DNA of 64,000 bases from DUML01 sp050949905 (GTDB taxonomy: Bacteria > Bacillota > Desulfitobacteriia > Desulfitobacteriales > Syntrophobotulaceae). Shown here piece by piece: positions 52,356 to 61,222 of the stretch. Both the position numbers and the translations under genes were made by a program. The notes under the pieces are model-generated. The model worked only from the letters and a program-made list of their open reading frames with translations. It had not been told where the DNA came from and did not search any database. The stretch spans positions 372,001 through 436,000 of the forward strand of contig JBMNGP010000006.1 in assembly GCA_050949905.1 (NCBI GenBank). Reading direction: 5' to 3'. Within the stretch, counting starts at the first letter, position 1; each line of letters opens with the position of its first letter.

Positions 52356-53604
52356 AATAAGCTGTTACAAAAATTTGAAGTCCGTGTGGATTTGGAGTGC
52401 TCACCGCCGAACCCAGCAGAAACATCCGGGAACTGTATTTTAAGATCTCCCGCTCTGTCAGTTTCTCATTTTCCCCTTCCCCCGGCGGGCTGTCTTCTAT
52501 CCTGACAATGTTGACATCTTCTACAGAAATGTCGGTTGTATAAGGATTGACAGTACTATTCACCATATCGACCACTCCTTCCGGCGAGAGGAACAGGTAA
52601 TTTTGTCCCCGATAGTAACCGTCAGCTAGGTGCGGCAGGGTTTGTACTGTGATATCTGTTTCCGGGTTAAGCTTAATTGCCTGCTGGGCAAACCATTGCA
52701 GGTCTCGTAATCCGATATCAGTTTTGACACTTTGGCTGAATATTTCGATGAAAGTACCTATCTTGGGAATATTGGCTGGAGATAAGATTCTCTTAGCCAA
52801 CTCTTTTAAAAATTTCTGCTGGATCTGCATCCTGCCCAGGTCAGCACTGGGATAACCCCGGAATCTGACCAGCTGGAGGGCTTTATCCCCGTCTAAAAGC
52901 TGCAATCCTTTTTGCAGATGGATGTGCAGGTTCTGAGTGCCATCATCCATATCCATGTCCTGAGGCACATCAAATTCCACTCCCCCTACGGCATCCACTA
53001 GTTTTGGGAAGGCCTCCAGATCCACCCGCACGGAATACTGGGGCGCAAATCCCAGAATGGACTCCAGCTGCCTTTTCAGTTCCTTTGTTCCGCCGTTGGC
53101 ATAAGCGACATTAATCTTCTTATAATCACCGGGCACATCGACCTGCGAATCTCTCGGAACCGAAACAATATTGACTTTGTTGGCCGCCGTATCAAAGGAA
53201 GCCACCATAATGGTATCGGTATGATAACCATCATAATCTGTTCCTGTCAGGACAAAGGTATAAAAATTTTCCTTATACTGTTTAGGAGGCTTGGCAGGCT
53301 TTTCTTCGTCGGTCTGATCTGTGGTACCCTCGGCAGTTTCTCCCTTTCCTTCAGTCGTTTCCTCTGTTGTCCCTGCTGTCCCTTTATCCCCTTCTGTTAG
53401 AGAATTATCTGGCGTTACATCCGTAACCTCTTCCTGCCGGCCTTGATCCTGCGGAGGCAACTCCGGCGGCCGGCTTAGGTAGGCGCTGAAAGCTATTCCC
53501 GAGATAATAAGAATGGGCAGAAGCGCCAGGATAATGGTTAAAAACAAGTTCCGCGGCTTGTGTCTGGGCTCTTTCTTTGGTTTTTGGCCTTTGGCATGCA
53601 ACAT
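52339..53604 (-). CDS. LytR-CpsA-Psr (LCP) family wall-polymer ligase
   Basis: This 421-residue protein attaches anionic polymers such as teichoic acid to peptidoglycan. It has a short basic N-terminus, one membrane helix (LFLTIILALLPILIISGIAFSAYL, about 20-43), a Thr/Glu-rich linker and the LCP domain (about 110-290): FVLTGTDYDGYHTDTIMVASFD, IVSVPRDSQVDVPG, INVAYANGG and LVRFRGYPSADLGRMQIQQKFL, with the catalytic Arg/Asp residues. Its start follows a long AAATTTAG repeat region, with no strong ribosome binding site visible. Confidence 0.92.
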   Translation of the reverse strand: MLHAKGQKPKKEPRHKPRNLFLTIILALLPILIISGIAFSAYLSRPPELPPQDQGRQEEVTDVTPDNSLTEGDKGTAGTTEETTEGKGETAEGTTDQTDEEKPAKPPKQYKENFYTFVLTGTDYDGYHTDTIMVASFDTAANKVNIVSVPRDSQVDVPGDYKKINVAYANGGTKELKRQLESILGFAPQYSVRVDLEAFPKLVDAVGGVEFDVPQDMDMDDGTQNLHIHLQKGLQLLDGDKALQLVRFRGYPSADLGRMQIQQKFLKELAKRILSPANIPKIGTFIEIFSQSVKTDIGLRDLQWFAQQAIKLNPETDITVQTLPHLADGYYRGQNYLFLSPEGVVDMVNSTVNPYTTDISVEDVNIVRIEDSPPGEGENEKLTEREILKYSSRMFLLGSAVSTPNPHGLQIFVTAYFTSAY

Positions 53605-53616
53605 CTCTTAACTACT

Positions 53617-53674
53617 CCTAAATTTAGTAATAACTTACTCTATCCTTTAAATTTAGTAATAATTTATTCTATCT
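53617..53674. repeat. 29-bp direct tandem duplication at the 3' end of the Nudix gene
   Basis: TAAATTTAGTAATAACTTAC with its flank is repeated as TAAATTTAGTAATAATTTAT with a period of 29 bases. The second copy includes the end of the Nudix gene (stop at 53664). Confidence 0.85.
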
Positions 53675-54092
53675 TTTTGTCGGTGCGATTAGTTGCTTGG
53701 GTTTCTGCCAGCCTCTCGGCAACCTCCACATCGGCCGGACAAAAGGTATAAACTCGAAGTTCCTCCGGCTTCACCCATTTGATATCCTGGTGAACCTTCA
53801 TCTTTAGTTCACCGCCAATAATCTCCGTATTAAAGAAAGTAAACTCCATATCTTTGTCACCATAGTTATAAGAAGTCTGGGCAAAGACATCTTTTATTTT
53901 CAGGCGAAGCCCCAACTCTTCCCGGCATTCCCTTAGCAAACATTCTTCCAGGTTTTCCCCTTGCTCCAACTTTCCCCCGGGAAATTCCCAAAGACCGGAA
54001 CAGCTTCCGCCCTCAGCCCGTCGGCAGATTAAAATCCGATCTCCCTTACGAATGATGGCTGCAGTAACATAAGCTGCGCTTTTCTTTCCCAT
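53664..54092 (-). CDS. Nudix hydrolase, MutT-like
   Basis: This 142-residue enzyme has the Nudix box GGKLEQGENLEECLLRECREELGL (about 36-59; pattern G-x5-E-x7-R-E-x2-E-E-x-G), placing it with 8-oxo-dGTP or related nucleotide diphosphatases. The neighbouring WEFPGG and ICRRAEGGSCSGLWEFP are typical of MutT. ATG at 54092 is preferred because GGGGTG lies six bases upstream; a GTG three codons earlier overlaps that site. It is monocistronic. Confidence 0.92.
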   Translation of the reverse strand: MGKKSAAYVTAAIIRKGDRILICRRAEGGSCSGLWEFPGGKLEQGENLEECLLRECREELGLRLKIKDVFAQTSYNYGDKDMEFTFFNTEIIGGELKMKVHQDIKWVKPEELRVYTFCPADVEVAERLAETQATNRTDKKIE

Positions 54093-54157
54093 GCAGTTCA
54101 CCCCAAATATGGCTACCTTTATTTTTCAGCAATAACACTCAATATATAACTCTATGA

Positions 54158-55210
54158 TCATTCCACTGCTGCTAAAAGTTGATCTGAGATTTTTAAGATT
54201 ATCTCCGCCAATTCAATCCTCTCAGGCCATTTTTCCGGAATTCCTTCCAGGCCTAGATAAGCACCCACAATATTGCCACATAGCGAGCCTGTGCTGTCAC
54301 TGTCTCCGCTGTGGTTAACAGCCAGGCAGACAGCTTTGGAAAAATCATCAGGTGATTTAAGTGCGCAATAAAGGGCTATAGCTAAAGCCTCTTCCCCTAC
54401 CCAACCTGCACCCAGTTCCTGAATAGCTTTGGAAGGGCTAATGTTTTCATCTGCCAGGATTATCGCCCTATAAAGAGCTTCCGAGCATTCTTCCTGTTTT
54501 TCATAGTTATTTAAATTTTTTAATGCTCCCAGAGCCGCCTCCCTTATGCTTAAACCTCTGATGATTTCGGCAATTATGTAGGCCAAAGCCCCGGCAGAAA
54601 GATAACCGCTGGGGTGCCCATGGGTAATGGCCGCAGATTCGGCACCAATTTGAAAAGCACTCTCCGGTGATCTGTAAAAGTATAACCCAACTGGGGCTGC
54701 ACGCATCACACCGCCGCAGCCTTTGCTGTTGTTAACCTTATTAGCAAGATTGCCATATTGTTGATTTTTGCTGGCAGCCAGCGAAGATAAGCAAGTATTC
54801 CCAGGAGCTCTTTGCACAAAGAGTTCACGCATAGCCAGAAGTTCTGTCTTACAATCCAGGTTCTCGTCTTTTAGGATCCAATGATAGCTTTCATCGCCCA
54901 GTTTTCCGGTTTGAGTATAAAGCCAGCGCTGATAGGAGTAAAAAAGACAATCGGCATAACTGCAGATTCCTCTTTCCCGGCCGCGCGCATCTGCCCATAA
55001 CATTCCTTCGGCTGTAAATAAAGTCATATGCGTATCATCGGAAATAACTGCCCTGCCGCTTGGCTGAGCATAGCTTAAGTCTTTGATGCCATCCTGGCCG
55101 TATTTTTGCTTAATCCGCTCCATGCTCATAAACTCCACCGGATAGCCGAGAGCATCCCCTATTGCCCCGCCAATTAAACATCCCCGAAAATGCGCTTGAT
55201 TATTCTTCAT
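54158..55210 (-). CDS. ADP-ribosylglycohydrolase family protein
   Basis: This 350-residue protein has the DraG-like magnesium-binding motifs: GAIGDALGYPVEF near the start, SDDTHMTLFTAEGML (about 57-71, usual S/T-D-D-T) and HSGDSDSTGSLCGNIVGAYLG (about 295-315). It removes ADP-ribose from proteins or small molecules. Its ATG overlaps the upstream lipoprotein gene by 11 bases, so they are coupled. No ADP-ribosyltransferase is in view. Confidence 0.92.
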   Translation of the reverse strand: MKNNQAHFRGCLIGGAIGDALGYPVEFMSMERIKQKYGQDGIKDLSYAQPSGRAVISDDTHMTLFTAEGMLWADARGRERGICSYADCLFYSYQRWLYTQTGKLGDESYHWILKDENLDCKTELLAMRELFVQRAPGNTCLSSLAASKNQQYGNLANKVNNSKGCGGVMRAAPVGLYFYRSPESAFQIGAESAAITHGHPSGYLSAGALAYIIAEIIRGLSIREAALGALKNLNNYEKQEECSEALYRAIILADENISPSKAIQELGAGWVGEEALAIALYCALKSPDDFSKAVCLAVNHSGDSDSTGSLCGNIVGAYLGLEGIPEKWPERIELAEIILKISDQLLAAVE

Positions 55211-56789
55211 AACTCAGCACCCCTTTTGATTCGACTGCACCATAAGCAAGAAACGCTTTCTCCCAGCTGTCCACATAGGAGCCTGTCGCCCATTCGGCCA
55301 TGACTATGGCCGTCCCTTCAGGCAGTTCAAACACCGCCAAAGGTTTGCCTGCCAATTGTTCTCCACGAATGGCGAAAATATATAATTTATTTTTGGTTTT
55401 AATCAGCGCGATATCTTTATTGGGCGAGGTATAAGCATCTACGGCATCCGGGACACGATCTTTGATGTTTCGCCAGCTCAGAGTCAAAGTATCGTAAATA
55501 ATCAAATTGGGCGGCGGGATGATGTTGAGATGAAAGTCATAATGGGTTAACTTAGCGCCTCTTTGGTAGTTAATCCTCCCTACCAGATACCAATGGCCGT
55601 TCTTACGCGCCAGACCGATATTTTCCCCGAGAATATCCTCGGCTATCACAGTATTCCCTTGCTGGCGTAAGGCTCTAACCAGTTGTTCTCTCGTTCCTTG
55701 ATAAACTTCTAACCCCTTATTTCCTACCAAGTCGGAAACCTTAATCCCTTCAGGTGCTGATAATTTGTCAACCGGCAGAATCCGCAACTCACTCTTGCCG
55801 CTGGTCTCCACCTCAAGAGCTACATAATCATTGCCAATATAAACAATGCTTTTTGCAGCCGGTTCGAACTGAGCTTCAGCTGTAAGCTTCTGCTCTTCTT
55901 CGTCTGCTATCCCTTCGTTATTTAACTTCCTTTCCAGGGATAAGATTCCCGGAGAGTCTATCCAAGCCGGCTGCATGACCGGAACCTTGGTCGTTACATC
56001 CCGGGCTATCAAAATGTTGGCTGTTTTTCCTTGGGAGGAAACATCCTGAACTTTAAGTTCCCAAAAGCCGCTGCTTCTGGGGAAGAAAACATCTTGAGCC
56101 TCCAAGGGGGGATGAAGCAACTGTCGGTGGGCGTCCACCCACAAGGTTTTATAGGTATAGCCACTGTCTGAAGGAATCTTCAGTCCTAAGAGGACGCCTG
56201 AGATCCCTTCATTACTATCCTCATTTATACCGCCTACTTGGGGACCCACAGCCTTGAGAGAGCTATCAGCCTTATCCGCAACCTTTTTTAAAAGAAAAGC
56301 CTGGTTTTGTACAAAGGAAATCATCCTAGCTTCATCGATTTTCATAAACTCCCCCAGAAAATTGGCCGCCGTATAGACGGTTATGACCTCAACCTCTTGG
56401 GTATCCGGGAGGAGAAGATCGGAAAGGGAGATATATTTAGTGAGCAAATAGTTAGCTGTATTGACCCGCTTGATTTTGTAAGATGGTTTGTCCCAAACAT
56501 GGCCGCCGAATAAGGCAGCACCCACAGTAAACTGAGCGCTACTCCCCAGCCATTGCTGAGTTGTATCTTTCATATTCCCATAAATACTTAATTCCTCCAT
56601 GACCTCCCATTTGCCTTCCAAGGGACAGTGCTTTAAAGTCGGAGGGATGATCTTTCCGGCCGAAGCGCCCTGAGGATTGGTACACCCACCTAGAAACAGA
56701 ACTAAGAACAGAATCAAGAGGAGCAGGCTTTTCTTAAATATGGGAATGCACCTCTTTCGGTAGAGTAACCACAACGGTAGTGCCAACAT
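55200..56789 (-). CDS. Lipoprotein downstream of a two-component system, unknown function
   Basis: This protein has a lipobox LVLFLGGC (Cys about 36 from the ATG at 56789) and a large beta-rich mature part with no recognised family. The ATG lies inside the kinase gene and has no ribosome binding site, and 14 residues precede a basic signal start (RKRCIPIFKKSLLLL). A strong AGAGGTG lies just before ATT at 56747 and ATA at 56741, so initiation at one of these rare codons near the kinase stop is possible. It overlaps the ADP-ribosylglycohydrolase downstream. It may be an outer sensor for the kinase. Confidence 0.75.
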   Translation of the reverse strand: MLALPLWLLYRKRCIPIFKKSLLLLILFLVLFLGGCTNPQGASAGKIIPPTLKHCPLEGKWEVMEELSIYGNMKDTTQQWLGSSAQFTVGAALFGGHVWDKPSYKIKRVNTANYLLTKYISLSDLLLPDTQEVEVITVYTAANFLGEFMKIDEARMISFVQNQAFLLKKVADKADSSLKAVGPQVGGINEDSNEGISGVLLGLKIPSDSGYTYKTLWVDAHRQLLHPPLEAQDVFFPRSSGFWELKVQDVSSQGKTANILIARDVTTKVPVMQPAWIDSPGILSLERKLNNEGIADEEEQKLTAEAQFEPAAKSIVYIGNDYVALEVETSGKSELRILPVDKLSAPEGIKVSDLVGNKGLEVYQGTREQLVRALRQQGNTVIAEDILGENIGLARKNGHWYLVGRINYQRGAKLTHYDFHLNIIPPPNLIIYDTLTLSWRNIKDRVPDAVDAYTSPNKDIALIKTKNKLYIFAIRGEQLAGKPLAVFELPEGTAIVMAEWATGSYVDSWEKAFLAYGAVESKGVLSYEE

Positions 56790-58128
56790 TCAGCTCGCTG
56801 CTAATATCCAGCCGCCCTCCCATAAGGGTGACAATCTCCTCACAAATAGATAAACCGATTCCGTTCTTGGAATGCGAACTCTTGCCTTTATAAAACTTTT
56901 CTTTGACCATGGGCAGCTCCTGGGCGGCAATGCCGCATCCGCTGTCGGTAATCGTAAACTTTAATTCTTCTTCCAGAACCTGGGCTTGAAAGCGTACAAA
57001 ACCTCCGGCAGGTGTAAAATTAAAAGCATTATCCAGGATGTTAATAAACACCTGTTTCAAGCGGTTGGCATCTGTTAATAAATTAGGCAGATTTTCCGAG
57101 TATTCTACAAAAAACCGGATATTCTCCCGGGTAGCTCGCGGTGTCAGCTGTTTACGGATATGTTCCATAAGGTTAGCTAGACTCACAGTTTCATATTCCA
57201 ATTTAAACCGACCGGAAACAAATTTGGAAAGATCCAAGAGTTCCTCCACCATGCGGGTAAGCCGTTCACTTTCCTTGGCAATAATGCCCAGGCCGTCCTT
57301 TAACATCTCTTTCTGCTGAAATTTTTCACTTTGCAAGGTGATTGCCCAGCCCATAATCGAAGTTAAGGGTGTGCGCAATTCGTGAGACACCGAAGATATA
57401 AAATCATTCTTCAGTTTTTCCTTTTTAGTAATTTCATCAGCCATGTAATTTAGGGTTTCTGCCAGCTTGCCAATTTCATCATCCTTCTCTTTTTGGCATT
57501 TGATTTGAAAATTTCCTGCAGCCATGCTCTCAGCAACACCTGTCACTTCCTTCAAAGGGACAAGAATGGTGTTAGCCAAAAAGATGCTTAGCAGACCAAC
57601 AATCAGAACTACAAAAAGGCCGATGGCAATGAAGACTTTCGCCGTACTGCGGATTTCCTGGTCTATGGCGGCGGTAGAAGCAATAAAGCGCAAAGCTCCG
57701 ACAATCTCCCCGTTGGCCTTTAACGGATAAGCAACGGCCATTACTTTTTGGCCGTTTAATTCTCCGACCCATTCTCCCGTTCTGTCATTTAAGGCCTGGC
57801 GAATATCGTCGGTGGGCGCCTTTACTTCCGGTATTGTTCCCAGGGAGTCCATCACAATTTTTCCCGCCTGGTCAATAATCTGCACCTCAGCATTGCTTTG
57901 GTTCCAAAAGGCATCCACATTGTATAAAATATTGTCCTCCAGGGAGGTATCAGAGTAGTATTTGGCATACATATCAGCACTGATTTTTATCTGGCTGGTC
58001 AAACTGCCTTTTAAGCTGCCGTAATAATTTTGCTGGACGGTATAGATGAGCAATACTTCCAGAATAGTAACCGAAATGACGATAACGGCCATGAAGTAGG
58101 CCGTGAGTCTTCCCCGTATCCCTTTCAT
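56734..58128 (-). CDS. Sensor histidine kinase
   Basis: This 464-residue membrane kinase has an N-terminal helix (AYFMAVIVISVTILEVLLIYTV), an outer sensor domain of about 120 residues (ADMYAKYYSDTSLED ... GALRFIASTAAID), a second helix (VFIAIGLFVVLIVGLLSIFLA), HAMP, and the kinase core: H-box FISSVSHELRTPLTSIMGW, N-box NRLKQVFINILDNAFNF and G-boxes DSGCGIA and GIGLSICEEIV. The ATG at 58128 follows CAGGAGAACGCC and overlaps the response-regulator stop by four bases; a longer frame lacks this site. Confidence 0.94.
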   Translation of the reverse strand: MKGIRGRLTAYFMAVIVISVTILEVLLIYTVQQNYYGSLKGSLTSQIKISADMYAKYYSDTSLEDNILYNVDAFWNQSNAEVQIIDQAGKIVMDSLGTIPEVKAPTDDIRQALNDRTGEWVGELNGQKVMAVAYPLKANGEIVGALRFIASTAAIDQEIRSTAKVFIAIGLFVVLIVGLLSIFLANTILVPLKEVTGVAESMAAGNFQIKCQKEKDDEIGKLAETLNYMADEITKKEKLKNDFISSVSHELRTPLTSIMGWAITLQSEKFQQKEMLKDGLGIIAKESERLTRMVEELLDLSKFVSGRFKLEYETVSLANLMEHIRKQLTPRATRENIRFFVEYSENLPNLLTDANRLKQVFINILDNAFNFTPAGGFVRFQAQVLEEELKFTITDSGCGIAAQELPMVKEKFYKGKSSHSKNGIGLSICEEIVTLMGGRLDISSELNVGTTVVVTLPKEVHSHI

Positions 58129-58838
58129 GGCGTTCTCCTGCCGGGCGCCGGCTGCCAGCGGTAGCCGGACCCCCAAACGGTTTTAATATATTCCGGCTCG
58201 GACGGGTTATCCTCGATTTTTTCCCGCAGCCGTCTGATATGAACATCCAAGGTTTTGGTATCGCCAAAATAATCTTCTCCCCAAATGGCATTGAGGATTT
58301 CATTTCTTTTCAGAGCTTTCCCCGGATTTTCCATAAACATTTTTAATAAGGAAAATTCTATCGGAGTCAGTTCCACTTCCCTCTCATCTTTGTGCAGTTT
58401 ATTGGCGGCAATATCCAGGTACAAGCTGCCATAAGCATAAACTTGCTTATTTCCCTGAAAAGACTCCCTGCGCCTGAGCATAGCCTTGATTCGGGCAATT
58501 AGTTCAAAGGGATTAAAGGGTTTAACCATATAATCGTCCGCCCCCAGCTCCAGACCCAGGATTTTATCCGAATCCTGACTCTTGGCCGTTAAGATGATAA
58601 TAAGGGTTTCCGGAGCCATCTCGCGTACTCTTTGGCAGACTTCAAGCCCGTCCATCCCCGGCAGCATCAAGTCCAATACCAGCACATCGGGAGAAAAGGT
58701 CTTTAACTGGGCGAGCGCTTCTTCTCCGCTTACCGCTTCCCCAACTGCATAACCGGCCGCCTCCAAGTTAAGCGTAATAAACCGCCGGATAGAATCTTCA
58801 TCTTCAACAACCAGTACCTTGGTCTTCCAAGCGCTCAT
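58125..58838 (-). CDS. OmpR/PhoB-family response regulator
   Basis: This 237-residue regulator has a receiver domain with VLVVEDEDSIRRFI (acidic pocket), phosphoacceptor D54 in VLVLDLMLPGMDG and K around 105 in DYMVKPFNPFEL. The C-terminal winged helix (about 135-230) has LTPIEFSLLKMFMENPGKALKRNEI and TKTLDVHIRRLREKIE. It is coupled to the kinase gene by a four-base overlap. It may regulate the nearby wall genes, but no binding site is evident. Confidence 0.95.
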   Translation of the reverse strand: MSAWKTKVLVVEDEDSIRRFITLNLEAAGYAVGEAVSGEEALAQLKTFSPDVLVLDLMLPGMDGLEVCQRVREMAPETLIIILTAKSQDSDKILGLELGADDYMVKPFNPFELIARIKAMLRRRESFQGNKQVYAYGSLYLDIAANKLHKDEREVELTPIEFSLLKMFMENPGKALKRNEILNAIWGEDYFGDTKTLDVHIRRLREKIEDNPSEPEYIKTVWGSGYRWQPAPGRRTP

Positions 58839-58937
58839 TGGAACTCCCCATTTCCAAAAATGATCCTGTTTGGCTTAAATGCTGGAATAAAATGTTTGCT
58901 GGAAAATACTCTTTTTCTATATTATAAAACATATTCC

Positions 58938-59008
58938 AGTCTAACCCTATTCCTATTCTAACCCTATTCCGATTCTAACTCTATTCCTGTTCTGACTCCG
59001 TTCCTATC
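58938..59008. repeat. 17-bp tandem repeat across the 3' end of the acyltransferase gene
   Basis: Four degenerate copies of a unit near TTCTAACCCTATTCCTA follow one another; the right two are inside the coding end of the gene that stops at 58964, encoding the final VRTGIELESE residues. Confidence 0.85.
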
Positions 59009-61093
59009 ACAGTTTACCCAGGAGGAAATCTCTTGAATAATAAGCTCGGCGTAAGCTTCAGCCCCTGTAGGGTTCAGGTGAACACCATCCTTGTAAAAAT
59101 ACTCGTTATGGCCTTTGCTGGCCGCATACCAGTCTACAAGCTTAGTTCGCGGGTAAGTCCGGGCGACCTTTGCCAGCGTCTCATTAACTACATTCTGCCA
59201 AGGCTTGGGAACTCGCGAATTGAGCAGTACAATCTGTTCCACCCCTTCCAGAGAGTCCAAGGCCTTCGTTAATTGTTCCTCTGTAAAGGAGCCGTTTGTG
59301 CCTAATCCCATTATCACAATTTTCCTTATTTGACCTTGAGCCTGAAGCTCGGAGACGACATCCGCCGCCTCGTACATCTGCCGGCCGACTTTGGCATCAA
59401 TGATAATACCGGGCAGGCGTTCTTCCAAAAAGGGTTTGAGGTTCATCAAAACAGAATCACCGATAACCGTAATACCCTGGCCTGTGAATTCACTTTCCGG
59501 GTCACCCTTGGTGCTCTCCTCCTGGGTGCCGGGATTCACCTCGGAATTCGTTCCAGAATTTGTCCCAGGACCGGTCTCAAAATTTATCTCAGGGTTTACC
59601 TCAGGATTAATCTCACTATCAGTCCGAGGAGTATTACTCTCCGTCACTTGACCTTGTTCCTCCGTTACAGGACTCCCAGAGTCGGTCCCTTGCCCATTTT
59701 CTTCCGCCTCGGAGCTCTCTAAGCCCCCTGTTGGCCCTGCTTCAATCTTAGCACTCTCTGGCTCTTGGGCTGTCTGACGGCCTCTTTCTTCAGAAATCTG
59801 CATATTCCCGTAAACAGTTAAACAAAACACAGACATAACCATAACAATACTAACCAGCGTAATTTTGCCGCTGACAGCTAAAGGTCTCCAGCGCCAAGGT
59901 TCCCACAGCCTTTGCCCAAAACTCTTCCATTGGCCGCGCCGGATAGGTTCTTCCACGAAGTAAAAAGACAAAGCAGCCAAAATCACGCTGGTTGCAATTT
60001 GCGCCACAGAACGAGGAATGTCTACTCCTCCCGTATTGACGGCCGGGCTTGTTAGGATAATAACCGGATAATGCCATAAGTAAATGCCATAAGAACAAGC
60101 TCCCAGCCAGCGCAAAGGTTTAAGAGCGAATAGCCTTCCCAAACGGCTGGCCGGATGAGCCAGGACTGCTACAACACAAGCTGCTGCCAGCGAAAAAAGC
60201 AATAGTCCGCCTTGATATAGAAAGGGCTGATACTCATTGGTTTGCACTATCATTACGAGCACGACAATTAGCCCTGCTCCTCCCACCACGTCCAAAGCCC
60301 GGCGCTTGGAGCCGGACAAGGCGGCGGACAGCTTGCCACTTGGCCAAACAAAGGCCAGAACGGCACCGATAAGCAGAGCAAAAGCGCGGGTATCAGTTCC
60401 ATAATACAACCGGCTGGGATCAAGTCCTGGGGTATAAAGCAAAGCCATTGTCACAGCCGAAGCTAACGCTAAAGCAACCGTTCCTCCGACCACCCAGCGC
60501 CTCCGCGGCAGATAGCGCAGCCCCAGCCCCAAAAGCAGCGGCCAGAAAAGGTAAAATTGAGCTTCTACCGCCAGCGACCACAGGTGACCCAAGGGAGACA
60601 AAGGGCCAAAGCTTTCAAAATAAGAAACATCGTTGAAAATTTGGCGCCAGTTGCTGAGGTAGAAAAGTGCTGCCAGTACCTCCCGTCCCAGGGATGCGAG
60701 ACGATCCGGAGCAGAAAATACAGTCCAAAGCAGCACAACTGCCAGCATCAGAAACAAAGCCGGCAGCAAGCGCCTCGCCCGGCGGAGCCAGAAATCCTTA
60801 TAGATAATAGTTCCGGACACTTGCCATTGGCTAAGCAGGATATTGGTAATCAGATACCCGGACAGCACAAAGAACAAACACACACCCAAAAGCCCTCCAG
60901 GTGCCCAGGGCAAGTTCAGATGGTAAGCGATCACTGCCAAGACCGCTAAAGTTCTCAGTCCGTCTAAGCCAGGCATATAACCTAGCGAAGTCGGCCGGCA
61001 GTCTTGCGGCTTTCCGCTTCCTGGAACTTGACCCACTATAGCGTTTTGTCTTATTTTATTTTGGTTTAAGTGTGTTCCTTGGCCGCAGGTCAT
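58964..61093 (-). CDS. Acyltransferase-3/SGNH fusion, OatA-like
   Basis: This 709-residue membrane protein has an acyltransferase-3 domain of about ten helices (about 38-420: YMPGLDGLRTLAVLAVIAYHLN, LFFVLSGYLITNILL, LWSLAVEAQFYLFWPLLL). A low-complexity linker (about 440-530) carries repeats such as NPEVNPEINF and TNSGTNSEVNPGTQ. An outer SGNH hydrolase-like domain follows: VIGDSVLMN (Ser), GLGTNGSF (Asn) and DGVHLNPTG (Asp-His). This layout moves acetyl groups across the membrane to peptidoglycan or another wall glycan, giving lysozyme resistance in OatA. It lies downstream of the permease/protease genes and upstream of the two-component system. Confidence 0.92.
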   Translation of the reverse strand: MTCGQGTHLNQNKIRQNAIVGQVPGSGKPQDCRPTSLGYMPGLDGLRTLAVLAVIAYHLNLPWAPGGLLGVCLFFVLSGYLITNILLSQWQVSGTIIYKDFWLRRARRLLPALFLMLAVVLLWTVFSAPDRLASLGREVLAALFYLSNWRQIFNDVSYFESFGPLSPLGHLWSLAVEAQFYLFWPLLLGLGLRYLPRRRWVVGGTVALALASAVTMALLYTPGLDPSRLYYGTDTRAFALLIGAVLAFVWPSGKLSAALSGSKRRALDVVGGAGLIVVLVMIVQTNEYQPFLYQGGLLLFSLAAACVVAVLAHPASRLGRLFALKPLRWLGACSYGIYLWHYPVIILTSPAVNTGGVDIPRSVAQIATSVILAALSFYFVEEPIRRGQWKSFGQRLWEPWRWRPLAVSGKITLVSIVMVMSVFCLTVYGNMQISEERGRQTAQEPESAKIEAGPTGGLESSEAEENGQGTDSGSPVTEEQGQVTESNTPRTDSEINPEVNPEINFETGPGTNSGTNSEVNPGTQEESTKGDPESEFTGQGITVIGDSVLMNLKPFLEERLPGIIIDAKVGRQMYEAADVVSELQAQGQIRKIVIMGLGTNGSFTEEQLTKALDSLEGVEQIVLLNSRVPKPWQNVVNETLAKVARTYPRTKLVDWYAASKGHNEYFYKDGVHLNPTGAEAYAELIIQEISSWVNCDRNGVRTGIELESE

Positions 61094-61222
61094 CTATATT
61101 CACTCTCCACTTGAAAATGGTTTAAGATTCTTTCTCGTTCGACATTCTCTTCTTCTATACCATATCAAGTTTCGAGTTTCAGTACTTTACGAAAAGTTTA
61201 ATTTTTTAACAAAATTTTAAAT

